Origin: Vogesella mureinivorans
GTDB taxonomy: Bacteria; Pseudomonadota; Gammaproteobacteria; Burkholderiales; Chromobacteriaceae
Length of the DNA: 64,000 nt
Assembly: GCF_007644035.1 (NCBI RefSeq)
Contig: NZ_VMTV02000800.1
Location: forward strand, 1 to 64,000
Direction: 5' to 3'
Shown: in pieces, positions 9,002 through 17,291 of the stretch
Layout: each line of letters starts with the position of its first letter
Numbering within the stretch: position 1 is the stretch's first letter
Made by a program: the position numbers and the translations under genes
The notes under the pieces: generated by a model
What the model was told of the DNA's origin: nothing
The model's input: the letters and a program-made list of their open reading frames with translations, nothing else
Database searches by the model: none

Positions 9002-12000
9002 ATGACCACCCCCACCCTGCCCGAACTCAAAGCCGCCCTGCCCACCTGCCTGATTCGCGACCGCCACATCCTGAAGCGCAAGCTGCAAGATGCCGAACAG
9101 CGCGCGCGCAAACAGCAGCCTGCCGACAAACTGCTGGCCGACATTGCCGCGCAAATCGCGCGCTCTGCCAGCCGCGCCGCGGTGCGCGCCGAGCACCTGC
9201 CACGCCCCACGTTTGACGACGCGCTGCCGGTAAACCAGAAGCTGGACGACATCAAGGCGGCCATTGCGGCCAACCAGGTGGTGATTATTTGCGGCGAAAC
9301 CGGCTCTGGCAAAACCACGCAGCTACCCAAGATCTGCCTGGAGCTGGGCCGTGGCGTGTACGGGCTGATCGGCCACACCCAGCCGCGCAGGTTGGCCGCA
9401 CGCTCGGTGGCTACGCGTATCGCGCAGGAGCTGGGCAGCGAGCTGGGCACCCACGTGGGCTTCAAGGTGCGCTTTAACGACAAGCAGTCCGAGCGCAATG
9501 TCATCAAGCTGATGACCGACGGTATCCTGCTGGCCGAAACGCAGACCGACCGCTACCTGAGCAACTACGACACGATCATCATCGACGAGGCGCACGAACG
9601 CAGCCTCAACATCGACTTTCTGCTGGGCTACCTGAAGCAGCTGCTGCCGCGCCGCCCCGACCTGAAAGTGATCATTACCTCGGCCACCATCGACGCCGAC
9701 CGCTTTGCCCGCCACTTTAACAACGCCCCGGTCATCGAAGTGTCCGGCCGTACCTACCCGGTAGAGGTGCGCTATCGCCCGCTGAAGCAGCGCGACGAAG
9801 ACGAGCGCGAAATGGAGATGGAAGACGCCATCGTGGAGGCGGTGTCCGAAATCTCGCGCCACGGCGCTGGCGATATCCTGGTGTTCCTGCCCGGCGAGCG
9901 CGAAATCCGCGACACCGCCGACAAGCTGCGCCGCAGCGGCATTCGCCATTACGAGATCCTGCCGCTGTTTGCCCGCCTGTCCAACGAAGACCAGCAGAAA
10001 ATCTTCAAGCCCTCCGGCGGGCGCCGTATCGTGCTGGCCACCAACGTGGCGGAAACCTCGCTGACCGTGCCGGGCATCAAATACGTAATCGACACTGGCC
10101 TGGCGCGCATCAAACGCTACAGCCCGCGCGCCAAGGTAGAGCAGCTGCAAGTAGAGAAAATCTCGCAGGCCGCTGCCCGCCAGCGCGCTGGCCGTTGCGG
10201 CCGTGTAGAGGCCGGCATCTGCGTGCGCCTGTACGACGAGGCCGACTTTAACGCCCGCAGCGCGTTTACCGACCCGGAAATCGTGCGCAGCAGCCTGGCC
10301 GCCGTGATCCTGCGCATGGCCGCGCTGCAGCTGGGCGTGGTGGACCAGTTTCCCTTTATCGAGCCGCCCTCCAGCCGCCTGATTGCCGACGGCTACCAGG
10401 TACTGCAGGAGCTGGGCGCGGTGGACGAACAGCTGGCGCTCACCGCCGTGGGCAAGGAGCTGGCGCGCATTCCGGTAGACCCGAAGGTTGGCCGCATGCT
10501 GCTGGCCGGGCGCGACTTTGGCTGCGTACGCGAGGTGCTGATCATCGCTGCCGGCTTGTCGATACAAGACCCGCGCGAGCGGCCGTTTGAAGCCCGTGAG
10601 GCCGCCGACCGCGCGCACACCCGCTTTAACGACGAAAAATCCGACTTCTTGTCCTGGCTGCACCTGTGGGACTTCTTTGCCGACGCGCTGGCCAACAAGC
10701 AAAGCAACCGCCAGCTGGTGAACCTGTGCCACGAGCACTTTCTGTCGCACCTGCGCATGCGCGAATGGCGCGAGCTGCACGCCCAGCTGGTAGACATTGC
10801 CGCCGAGCTCAGCCTGATCGACAAAGACAAGGCCCACGCCCCGGCCCCGGTGCAGGCCAACCTGGAAACCAGCGCCAAGAAACGCGCCCAGGCCGACACG
10901 GTGGCCTACGAAAGGCTGCACAAGGCGCTGCTGACCGGCCTGATCGGCAATATCGGCATGAAATCGCAGGAAAGCGACGACTACACCAGCGCCCGTGGCG
11001 GCAGCTTTCTGGTGTTCCCCGGCACCGGCCTGAAAAAACTGCGCCCCAAGTGGGTGGTGGTGGCCGAGCTGGTAGAAACCACCAAGCTGTACGGCCGCTG
11101 CGTGGCCAAGATCGAGCCGGAATGGGTCGAGGCCGTGGCGCCGCACCTGATCCGCCTGCATCACTTTGAGCCGCACTGGGAAAAAGCCCGTGGCGAGGTG
11201 GTGGCCAGCGAGCGCGTGACGCTGTTTGGCCTGACGCTGATCGCGCGCCGCCCGGTAAGCTACGGCCGCATCGCCCCCGAAGAAGCGCGCGAGCTGTTTA
11301 TCCGCGGCGCGCTGGTGGCCATGGAATACGTCAGCAACGCGCCGTTCTTCCAGCGCAACCAGCAGCTGATTCGCGAGGTAGAGCAGCTGGAACACAAGGC
11401 GCGCCGCCAGGACGTGCTGGTAGACGAAGAAGCGCTGTACGCCTTTTACGCCGAGCGCATCGCCAGCGACGTGGTAGACGCCGCCAGCTTTGAAGCCTGG
11501 CGCAAAACCGCCGAGCAGGCCAACCCGAAAGTGCTGTTCCTCACCCGCGAGGAGCTGATGCGCCACGCTGCCGAGCACGTATCGGAAAACCAGTTCCCCG
11601 AGTGGTGCGAGCTGGCCGAAAGCCGCTGCCGCCTGCGCTACCGTTTCGAGCCGAACCACCCGCTGGATGGCGTCACCATCGACCTGCCGCTGGCGGTGCT
11701 CAACACCCTGCAGCCGGCCGAGTTCGAATGGCTGGTGCCGGGCATGATCCGCGAAAAACTGCAGGCCATGATCAAAGGCCTGCCCAAGCAGCTGCGCCGT
11801 AGCTGCGTACCGGTGCCGGACTTTGTCACCCAGTTCCTGCTGACCGAGCCGGACACTGGCAAACCGATCGGCCCGCAGCTGGCGCACTTCATCCTGCGCC
11901 ACACCGGCGGCGTGAAGGTAGACCCGCTGGCGTTTGATGCCATCGAGCTGCCGGCGCACCTGCTGTTCAACTTCCGCATTGTGGACGATGGCAAGCAGGA

Positions 12001-12955
12001 AATCGGCATGGGCCGCGACCTCCTGGCGCTGCAAAAGCAGTTTGGCCAGGCAGCACAGCTGACCTTCCGTGACACCAGCGCCGAATTCGAGCGCGACCAC
12101 GTAGAAGCCTGGGACTTTGGCGAGCTGCCGCAGGCGATACAGTTTGCCCGTGGCCGCCAGCAGCTTACCGGCTTCCCGGCGCTCACCATCGAAACCGACG
12201 CCAAGGGCGAGCACGTGGCCATCCGCCTGTTCGACACCGAGGGTGCGGCCAACGTGGCGCACCGCAAAGGCGTGATCCGCCTGCTGCAGTACCAGCTGAA
12301 AGAGCACATGAAGCAGATGAACAAGGGCCTGCCGGGCATGACCCAGCTGGGCCTGCAGCTACGCACCGTGTGCAATGTGGACGAGCTGCTGCAGGACGCC
12401 ATTGCCGCCATCTGCGACCGTGCCTTTATCGGCGACGACGAGGTGCCACGCAGCGAAAAAGCCTTTAACGACCAGAAAGCCCGTGCCCGCACCCGCCTGC
12501 CCGCCGTTACGCAGGCCGTCACCGGCTACCTGAACCAGATTGCCGCCGAGTACGGGCTGCTGAGCACCAAGCTGCAAAAGCACAAGCTGGGGTTCGAGCT
12601 GAAACAGCAGCTGGAGCGCCTGGTGTACAAAGGCTTTCTGTACGCCACGCCGTGGGGCCAGCTGCCGCAGCTGCCGCGCTATATGAAAGCCATGAGCTTG
12701 CGCATGGACAAGCAGCCAACTAACGCCCAGCGCGATGGCCAGCGCGGCGCCGAAATCCGCCAGCTGTGGGCACGCTGGGAAGCCCGCATGGCCGAAGAAG
12801 CCGAGCGCGGCCAACCTTCGCCACAGCTGCAGGCCTTCCGCTGGCACATCGAGGAGCTGCGTGTGGGGCTGTTTGCGCAAGAGCTGAAAACGCCGTACCC
12901 GGTATCCGGCAAGCGCCTGGAAAAGCTGTGGAGCGAGCTGCCACGCGGTATCTAA
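9002..12955 (+). CDS. hrpA: ATP-dependent RNA helicase HrpA
   Basis: This is a 1317-aa DEAH-box 3'-5' RNA helicase; in E. coli HrpA has been tied to mRNA processing and rescue of stalled ribosomes. Walker A GETGSGKTT lies at about 98-106 and the DEAH box at 195-198. SAT and the helicase C motif QRAGRCGR follow, then the helicase-associated domain, the OB-fold region and the long C-terminal DUF3418 region that marks HrpA rather than HrpB. Length is normal. It is transcribed alone. The gene carries four exact copies of the uptake-like repeat. At 9389-9400 the copy is read as AGG TTG GCC GCA (Arg-Leu-Ala-Ala), two codons that are otherwise avoided in this gene. Confidence 0.95.
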   Translation: MTTPTLPELKAALPTCLIRDRHILKRKLQDAEQRARKQQPADKLLADIAAQIARSASRAAVRAEHLPRPTFDDALPVNQKLDDIKAAIAANQVVIICGETGSGKTTQLPKICLELGRGVYGLIGHTQPRRLAARSVATRIAQELGSELGTHVGFKVRFNDKQSERNVIKLMTDGILLAETQTDRYLSNYDTIIIDEAHERSLNIDFLLGYLKQLLPRRPDLKVIITSATIDADRFARHFNNAPVIEVSGRTYPVEVRYRPLKQRDEDEREMEMEDAIVEAVSEISRHGAGDILVFLPGEREIRDTADKLRRSGIRHYEILPLFARLSNEDQQKIFKPSGGRRIVLATNVAETSLTVPGIKYVIDTGLARIKRYSPRAKVEQLQVEKISQAAARQRAGRCGRVEAGICVRLYDEADFNARSAFTDPEIVRSSLAAVILRMAALQLGVVDQFPFIEPPSSRLIADGYQVLQELGAVDEQLALTAVGKELARIPVDPKVGRMLLAGRDFGCVREVLIIAAGLSIQDPRERPFEAREAADRAHTRFNDEKSDFLSWLHLWDFFADALANKQSNRQLVNLCHEHFLSHLRMREWRELHAQLVDIAAELSLIDKDKAHAPAPVQANLETSAKKRAQADTVAYERLHKALLTGLIGNIGMKSQESDDYTSARGGSFLVFPGTGLKKLRPKWVVVAELVETTKLYGRCVAKIEPEWVEAVAPHLIRLHHFEPHWEKARGEVVASERVTLFGLTLIARRPVSYGRIAPEEARELFIRGALVAMEYVSNAPFFQRNQQLIREVEQLEHKARRQDVLVDEEALYAFYAERIASDVVDAASFEAWRKTAEQANPKVLFLTREELMRHAAEHVSENQFPEWCELAESRCRLRYRFEPNHPLDGVTIDLPLAVLNTLQPAEFEWLVPGMIREKLQAMIKGLPKQLRRSCVPVPDFVTQFLLTEPDTGKPIGPQLAHFILRHTGGVKVDPLAFDAIELPAHLLFNFRIVDDGKQEIGMGRDLLALQKQFGQAAQLTFRDTSAEFERDHVEAWDFGELPQAIQFARGRQQLTGFPALTIETDAKGEHVAIRLFDTEGAANVAHRKGVIRLLQYQLKEHMKQMNKGLPGMTQLGLQLRTVCNVDELLQDAIAAICDRAFIGDDEVPRSEKAFNDQKARARTRLPAVTQAVTGYLNQIAAEYGLLSTKLQKHKLGFELKQQLERLVYKGFLYATPWGQLPQLPRYMKAMSLRMDKQPTNAQRDGQRGAEIRQLWARWEARMAEEAERGQPSPQLQAFRWHIEELRVGLFAQELKTPYPVSGKRLEKLWSELPRGI

Positions 12956-12963
12956 GCGCGAAA

Positions 12964-12988
12964 CTGCCACGGCCACGCGCCGTGGCAG
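12964..12988 (+). other. Perfect 10-bp hairpin after hrpA, without T-tail
   Basis: CTGCCACGGC (12964-12973) pairs with GCCGTGGCAG (12979-12988) across a 5-nt loop, nine bases after the hrpA stop. No T-run follows, so it may protect the 3' end or act as a weak terminator. Confidence 0.45.
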
Positions 12989-13099
12989 GCCAAAAACAGC
13001 ACCTCGGTACAGGCCGGCTGCCATTATTGCTACGCATGCCAGCCACCGTAACGGATTTGTGCCAGAATTCCCCCATCAGCCCACTAGCCTCTGTCCACC

Positions 13100-14257
13100 A
13101 TGCCAAGCACAGAAAAAAAAGCCCCGCTCGACAGCATACTGAAGGTAGGTGAAACCCTGCCGGCCGACATCTATGCGGCCAACGGCTTGCTGCTGCTACG
13201 CAAGGGGCACTATGTGCTGAACGAAAAGCAGCGCGAGCGGCTGGTCGCCCTGGGCATGACCCACCCTGCCAGCGCCCTGCCGCCAGTGGAAAGCGACCTG
13301 GCCAGGATTAGCGGCGAATTCAGCCCGTTCGAAGAGATTCAGTACGCTGCGCGCCATCTGGACTACCTGCTGGGTGCCGGCCTGTCGGCACGCGGCTTCG
13401 AGCAGCGCGTGCGCGCCCTGGCCAACCGCCTGATCGCTTTTACCGAAAAAGCACCAGATGGCATGCTGGCCTCGCTGCTGCTGGTGCCGCTGTCCAAGTA
13501 TTCCTCCGCGCACAGCATCCATGTGGGCATCATCCTGGCGGTACTGACCCGCCGGCTGGACCTGGAGGCGCCACCACGCAACAGCCTGATTTCGGCGGCC
13601 CTCACCATGAATTTGTCCATTGCCAGCCTGATGGACGACCTGCATCACCAAAGCAGCCCGCTTAGCCAGGAGCAGCGCAACCTGATAGAAGGCCACCCGC
13701 TGCTGTCGTCTGCCATGCTGCGCGAACTGGGCATTACTGACGAATTGTGGCATTTGCTGGTACAAACCCACCACGAAAAATGGGACGGCAAAGGCTATCC
13801 TTACCGGCTGGATAAAGAAAACATCGAGTCGCTATCGCACCTGTTGCACCTGGCGGATGTGACGGCGGCCAAGCTGGTGCCGCGTACCTACCGCTCGGCC
13901 ATGAAACCCAATACCGCGCTGGCGCAGATTTTCATGGAAGCCAACGCGCTGTTTGACTACCGCTTTACCTCTTTGCTGGTGAAAGAGCTGGGCATTTACC
14001 CGCCAGGCAGTTTTGTGCAGCTGGCCAACCAGGAAATGGGCGTGGTACTGAGCCGGCGCGAGCGTGCCGACGAGCCCTGCGTGGCGGTACTGCGCCGTAA
14101 CGATGGCGCACCGTACAACAAGCCACAGCTGCGCGAGGCCAGCACGCACGAGTACCGCATTCTGCAGGCCATCGACCAGAAACAGATCGGCATCCGCCCG
14201 CAATACCTGGCCAGCCTGTGGGCGCGGCACCGATCAGGAAGCTCGGCTTATAAATAA
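13100..14257 (+). CDS. HD-GYP-like protein with lost HD pair (first of two paralogues)
   Basis: This 385-aa cytosolic protein has an N-terminal domain shared with its neighbour (about residues 12-45, VGETLPADIYAANGLLLLRKGHYVL), which resembles the DUF3391-type region in front of many HD-GYP phosphodiesterases. The HD-GYP fold follows at about 135-300. GKGYP (230-234), H199, HH at 224-225 and D253 remain. Where the family has HD of HDIGK, this protein reads LTMNLS (168-173), so two metal ligands are missing. It is therefore probably a non-catalytic cyclic-di-GMP receptor or scaffold. Conserved text continues to the end, including KELGIYPPGSFVQLAN. Its paralogue follows 54 nt later in the same direction. 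Confidence 0.85.
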   Translation: MPSTEKKAPLDSILKVGETLPADIYAANGLLLLRKGHYVLNEKQRERLVALGMTHPASALPPVESDLARISGEFSPFEEIQYAARHLDYLLGAGLSARGFEQRVRALANRLIAFTEKAPDGMLASLLLVPLSKYSSAHSIHVGIILAVLTRRLDLEAPPRNSLISAALTMNLSIASLMDDLHHQSSPLSQEQRNLIEGHPLLSSAMLRELGITDELWHLLVQTHHEKWDGKGYPYRLDKENIESLSHLLHLADVTAAKLVPRTYRSAMKPNTALAQIFMEANALFDYRFTSLLVKELGIYPPGSFVQLANQEMGVVLSRRERADEPCVAVLRRNDGAPYNKPQLREASTHEYRILQAIDQKQIGIRPQYLASLWARHRSGSSAYK

Positions 14258-14262
14258 GCCGA
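14243..14262 (+). other. Small hairpin spanning the stop codon between the paralogues
   Basis: TCGGCTTA and TAAGCCGA pair across a 4-nt loop; the TAA stop of the first gene lies in the right arm. No T-tail follows. It may tune coupling between the two genes. Confidence 0.35.
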
Positions 14263-14311
14263 CAAGTGATACACTGTATTTATATGCATAACCCGTAAAC
14301 CCCCTAATGCC

Positions 14312-15478
14312 ATGACCGAAAAAAGCAAGCTGTCGGCCGACATGATTCTGGTAGGCAAACAACTACCCGTGGATGTATACCACCGTAGCGGCATGCTGCT
14401 GGTAAAGCAGGGGCACTACGTACTGACGCCGGAACAAAAGCAGAAACTGGTCGAACACGGCCAGCTGGATAACACGGCCAAAGCGGCGCTGGCAGAAAAA
14501 GAGCTGCGTGAACGGCGCGAGCGGCAGGAACAAGAGCGCCGTCAGGCGGCCAACCAGGTACTCAACCCACTGGTAGAGCTGGACCAGCTGGCCCACAAGG
14601 TGAATGGCCTGCTGAACCGCTACTTCCATGCTCAGCACTTCAGCCATGAGGTGGGCCATGTCGCCAGCCGCTTGCTTACCCTGGCCGAAAAGCAGCCCGA
14701 CGGGCTGATTGCTGCCTGTTTGCTCGTACCCTTCAACGACTACGGCAGTATGCATAGCCTGCACACTGCCGCCATGCTGGGTATTCTGGGCCGCCGGCTG
14801 AACCTGCCTGTCAAAGAAATGCAGGTTTTGCTGTGCGCCGCGCTCACCATGAATATTGCCGCCACCAAGCTGCATACCGACTTGAGCAAGCAAGAGTCGG
14901 CGCTGGATGCATCGCAAAAGTCGGACATGTACGCCCACCCCCTGCTGTCATCTGCCATCTTGCGTGACCTGGGTGTAGACGACGATCGCTGGCACTTGCT
15001 GGTGCAACAGCATCACGAAGAATGGAACGGCTCGGGCTACCCTTACGGCCTGAAAAAAGAAGAGATCGACCCGGGCGCTCACCTGATCCGCCTGACCGAT
15101 GTGCTGACTTCTCTGCTGGTTACCCAGGCGCATCGTGCCGGCCGCTTGCCGTCTATTGCGCTAGGGCGGCTATTCAAAGGTGAATTCAGCGAGTTTGACC
15201 CACGCTTTGTGGCGCTGCTGATCAAAGAACTGGGCATTTACCCGCCTGGCAGCTTTGTCCGGCTGGCCAATAACGAGATTGCCGTGGTGACGCACCGCCC
15301 GACTGACAGCAACACCAAGCACCCCAAAGTGGCAGCCATACGCTCGGCCAATGGCGAAATGTATGGCGAACCCCTGCCACGCAATACCCGCACCACCGAG
15401 CAAGCCATTACGGAGCCTGTGTCATTGAAAGAAGCAGGCGTGCGCCCGGCGTTTCTGGTGAAAATCTGGAATACCTGA
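14312..15478 (+). CDS. HD-GYP-like protein with lost HD pair (second of two paralogues)
   Basis: This 388-aa product is clearly homologous over its whole length to the upstream gene. It has the same N-terminal block (VGKQLPVDVYHRSGMLLVKQGHYVL), the same CAALTMNI in place of the HD motif (near 175-182), H209, HH at 234-235, SGYP at 241-244 and D263, and KELGIYPPGSFVRLANNE near the C-terminus. An extra Glu/Arg-rich segment at about 58-82 may form a coiled coil. Because both copies keep the same substitution, it arose before duplication and is maintained. Catalysis of cyclic-di-GMP is unlikely; binding is possible. A terminator follows. It contains one exact uptake-like repeat (14546). Confidence 0.85.
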   Translation: MTEKSKLSADMILVGKQLPVDVYHRSGMLLVKQGHYVLTPEQKQKLVEHGQLDNTAKAALAEKELRERRERQEQERRQAANQVLNPLVELDQLAHKVNGLLNRYFHAQHFSHEVGHVASRLLTLAEKQPDGLIAACLLVPFNDYGSMHSLHTAAMLGILGRRLNLPVKEMQVLLCAALTMNIAATKLHTDLSKQESALDASQKSDMYAHPLLSSAILRDLGVDDDRWHLLVQQHHEEWNGSGYPYGLKKEEIDPGAHLIRLTDVLTSLLVTQAHRAGRLPSIALGRLFKGEFSEFDPRFVALLIKELGIYPPGSFVRLANNEIAVVTHRPTDSNTKHPKVAAIRSANGEMYGEPLPRNTRTTEQAITEPVSLKEAGVRPAFLVKIWNT

Positions 15479-15506
15479 CGCCATTACCGATACATGCAAC
15501 ACACGC

Positions 15507-15534
15507 AAAAAGACCCGCAACAGCGGGTCTTTTT
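15507..15534 (+). terminator. Bidirectional intrinsic terminator
   Basis: AAAAAGACCCGC and GCGGGTCTTTTT pair across a 4-nt loop. It separates the convergent HD-GYP-like gene and pseudouridine synthase gene and works on both strands. Confidence 0.9.
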
Positions 15535-15551
15535 GATGGTACAGAGCAGGC

Positions 15552-16283
15552 TCAGGAGAAATGTTCTTCCGCCGACAGATAGCGCCATTTGCCGGTGGGC
15601 AGGTCGCCCAGCATGATGGTGCCGATACGGATACGCTTCAGGCCCACAACGTGCAGGCCTACCAGCTCGCACATGCGGCGTATCTGGCGCTTTTTGCCTT
15701 CTTTCAGGATAAAGCGCAGCTGATCATCGTTTTGCCACCAGACTTTAGCCGGCAGTAATGCATCACCGTCCAGTGACAGACCGTGATTCAGCAACTTCAG
15801 GCCTTCAGGTGTCAGGTTGCCTTCCACCCGCACCAGATACTCTTTTTCCACATCCGAACGCTCGCCAATGATTTCTTTGGCCACACGGCCGTCCTGTGTC
15901 AACACCAGCAGGCCTACCGAGTCGATATCCAGACGGCCTGCAGGTGCCAGGCCTTTCATATGATCGCGCGAGAAACGGATACCGGATTTGTCTTCCGCCC
16001 AGTGGTTATCCGGCGTGATCAGCGCGGCGGCAGGCTGGTAGCCGTTTTCTGCCTGGCTGGACACATAGCCCATGGGCTTGTTGATCAGGATAGTGACGCG
16101 CTGCGCCTGCGCCTTGCCCAGGCGGTCGTCCAGCTGGATCTGGTCGGCTGGTGTGACTTTTTGCCCCAGCACCGCTACCTCGCCATTGACGCGCACCCAG
16201 CCTTGCTCGATATAGCTATCCGCCTCGCGACGGGAACACAAGCCCATCTCGGCCATGCGTTTTGACAAGCGTACTGGTTCCAT
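15552..16283 (-). CDS. RsuA/RluF-family pseudouridine synthase
   Basis: This is a 243-aa rRNA-modifying enzyme converting uridine to pseudouridine. Residues about 3-50 form an S4 RNA-binding domain ([18 protein letters not shown]). The catalytic core follows, with the aspartate in [12 protein letters not shown] (D119) and the family motif [20 protein letters not shown] at 67-76 fits the RsuA/RluB/RluE/RluF group. The closest match by eye is RluF (23S rRNA U2604), but I cannot separate RluF from related members without alignment. It lies downstream of flgL on the same strand but behind a terminator, so it is probably a separate unit. Confidence 0.85.
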   Translation of the reverse strand: MEPVRLSKRMAEMGLCSRREADSYIEQGWVRVNGEVAVLGQKVTPADQIQLDDRLGKAQAQRVTILINKPMGYVSSQAENGYQPAAALITPDNHWAEDKSGIRFSRDHMKGLAPAGRLDIDSVGLLVLTQDGRVAKEIIGERSDVEKEYLVRVEGNLTPEGLKLLNHGLSLDGDALLPAKVWWQNDDQLRFILKEGKKRQIRRMCELVGLHVVGLKRIRIGTIMLGDLPTGKWRYLSAEEHFS

Positions 16284-16307
16284 AATGACTCCGCGTAAAG
16301 GGCAGAC

Positions 16308-16345
16308 AAAACAATAGCGCCTACCTGTGATGAGGGGCGCTATTG
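16308..16345 (-). terminator. Intrinsic terminator ending the flg operon
   Basis: On the minus strand CAATAGCGCC and GGCGCTATTG pair across a 14-nt loop and are followed by four T. It lies 32 nt after flgL and before the pseudouridine synthase gene. Confidence 0.7.
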
Positions 16346-16376
16346 TACGGCAGCAGGGGTTGGCCGCAAAGCGGAA

Positions 16377-17276
16377 TCAGATGTGGTTGAACAGCGTCAG
16401 CTGGCCGATCTGGGCATAGGTTTTCTGGCTGGTCTGCAAGGCGGTCATGGCCATCTGGAACTCGGAAGTAGCCTTGGCAAAGTCCAGGTCTACCAGGTTA
16501 CTCATCTGGCTGGCGTACTGCACCGCCATGCTTTCGCCCAAATCTTGCAAGGAGGTAATTTCCTGCTGGCGCCCGCCCACACTGGCCTGCCCGGCCAGTA
16601 GCGTGGCCAGCCCTTTATCCAGCCCGGACATAACGGCCTGCAGGTCTGCAGTGTATGTCGGCGAGCCACCAGGGCCCTGGGTCAGTGCCGTATCCAGGCT
16701 GGCCAGGCTGGCCCACAGGCCCGGCGTGAAAATATCGTTACCCACCTCGGTGATGGGTAGCTCGCGACCAGACGCAATAGGCACTTCCTGCCGTTGCTGA
16801 TCGCCCTGGTAGGTAGCGCCTGCAGCGCCTGCCTGCACAAACGGCGCCACGTCCTTGCGCGTACCACCAAAGATGAAGTTACCCGAGCCGTCTGATGTGT
16901 TAGCCAGGCCGATCAGCTCTTTCACGCGCTCGCGCATCTCGTTCTGGATGGCTTTGCGGTTGTCGTTGCTCAGCGAGCCATTACCGGCCTGAATAGCCAG
17001 GGTCTTGATGTTGGCAATAGTGGTCGAGGCACTTTGCAGCGCCGTATCGGTAATCGCCAGCTGGCTGGCCGCCATGCCTGCGTTCTTGATTTGCTGCTCG
17101 TTCATGGACTGCGACTGCGCCACCGATACCGCCTGCGTTGCCGCTACCGGGTCATCAGAAGGGCGCACCACACGGCGCAGGGTGGAAAGCTGCTCCTGCA
17201 AATGGTTCAGCTGTGCCTGCTTGGTTTGCAGGCCATAGGTACCCAACATGTATTGGGAGTTGCTACTTACGCGCAT
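16377..17276 (-). CDS. flgL: Flagellar hook-filament junction protein FlgL (HAP3)
   Basis: FlgL is the second junction protein between hook (via FlgK) and flagellin filament; it is exported through the flagellar type III system. The 299-aa product has the flagellin-like N-terminal helix (SNSQYMLGTYGLQTKQAQLNHLQEQLSTLRRVVRPSDDP) and a C-terminal helix with DLDFAKATSEFQ and an LTLFNHI end. GGGAGG lies before the start. It follows flgK by 15 nt and is the last gene of the operon. Length is normal. Confidence 0.95.
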   Translation of the reverse strand: MRVSSNSQYMLGTYGLQTKQAQLNHLQEQLSTLRRVVRPSDDPVAATQAVSVAQSQSMNEQQIKNAGMAASQLAITDTALQSASTTIANIKTLAIQAGNGSLSNDNRKAIQNEMRERVKELIGLANTSDGSGNFIFGGTRKDVAPFVQAGAAGATYQGDQQRQEVPIASGRELPITEVGNDIFTPGLWASLASLDTALTQGPGGSPTYTADLQAVMSGLDKGLATLLAGQASVGGRQQEITSLQDLGESMAVQYASQMSNLVDLDFAKATSEFQMAMTALQTSQKTYAQIGQLTLFNHI

Positions 17277-17291
17277 GATTTATCCTCCCGC

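Noticed and set aside
9323-12307. Long minus-strand open frame (994 codons) opposite hrpA
   Set aside because: It is a shadow of a GC-rich gene: the amino-acid content is Gln/Ala/Val-rich without domains, and the hrpA frame carries all helicase motifs. The same applies to the long opposite frames over serS, flg genes, actP and acs.
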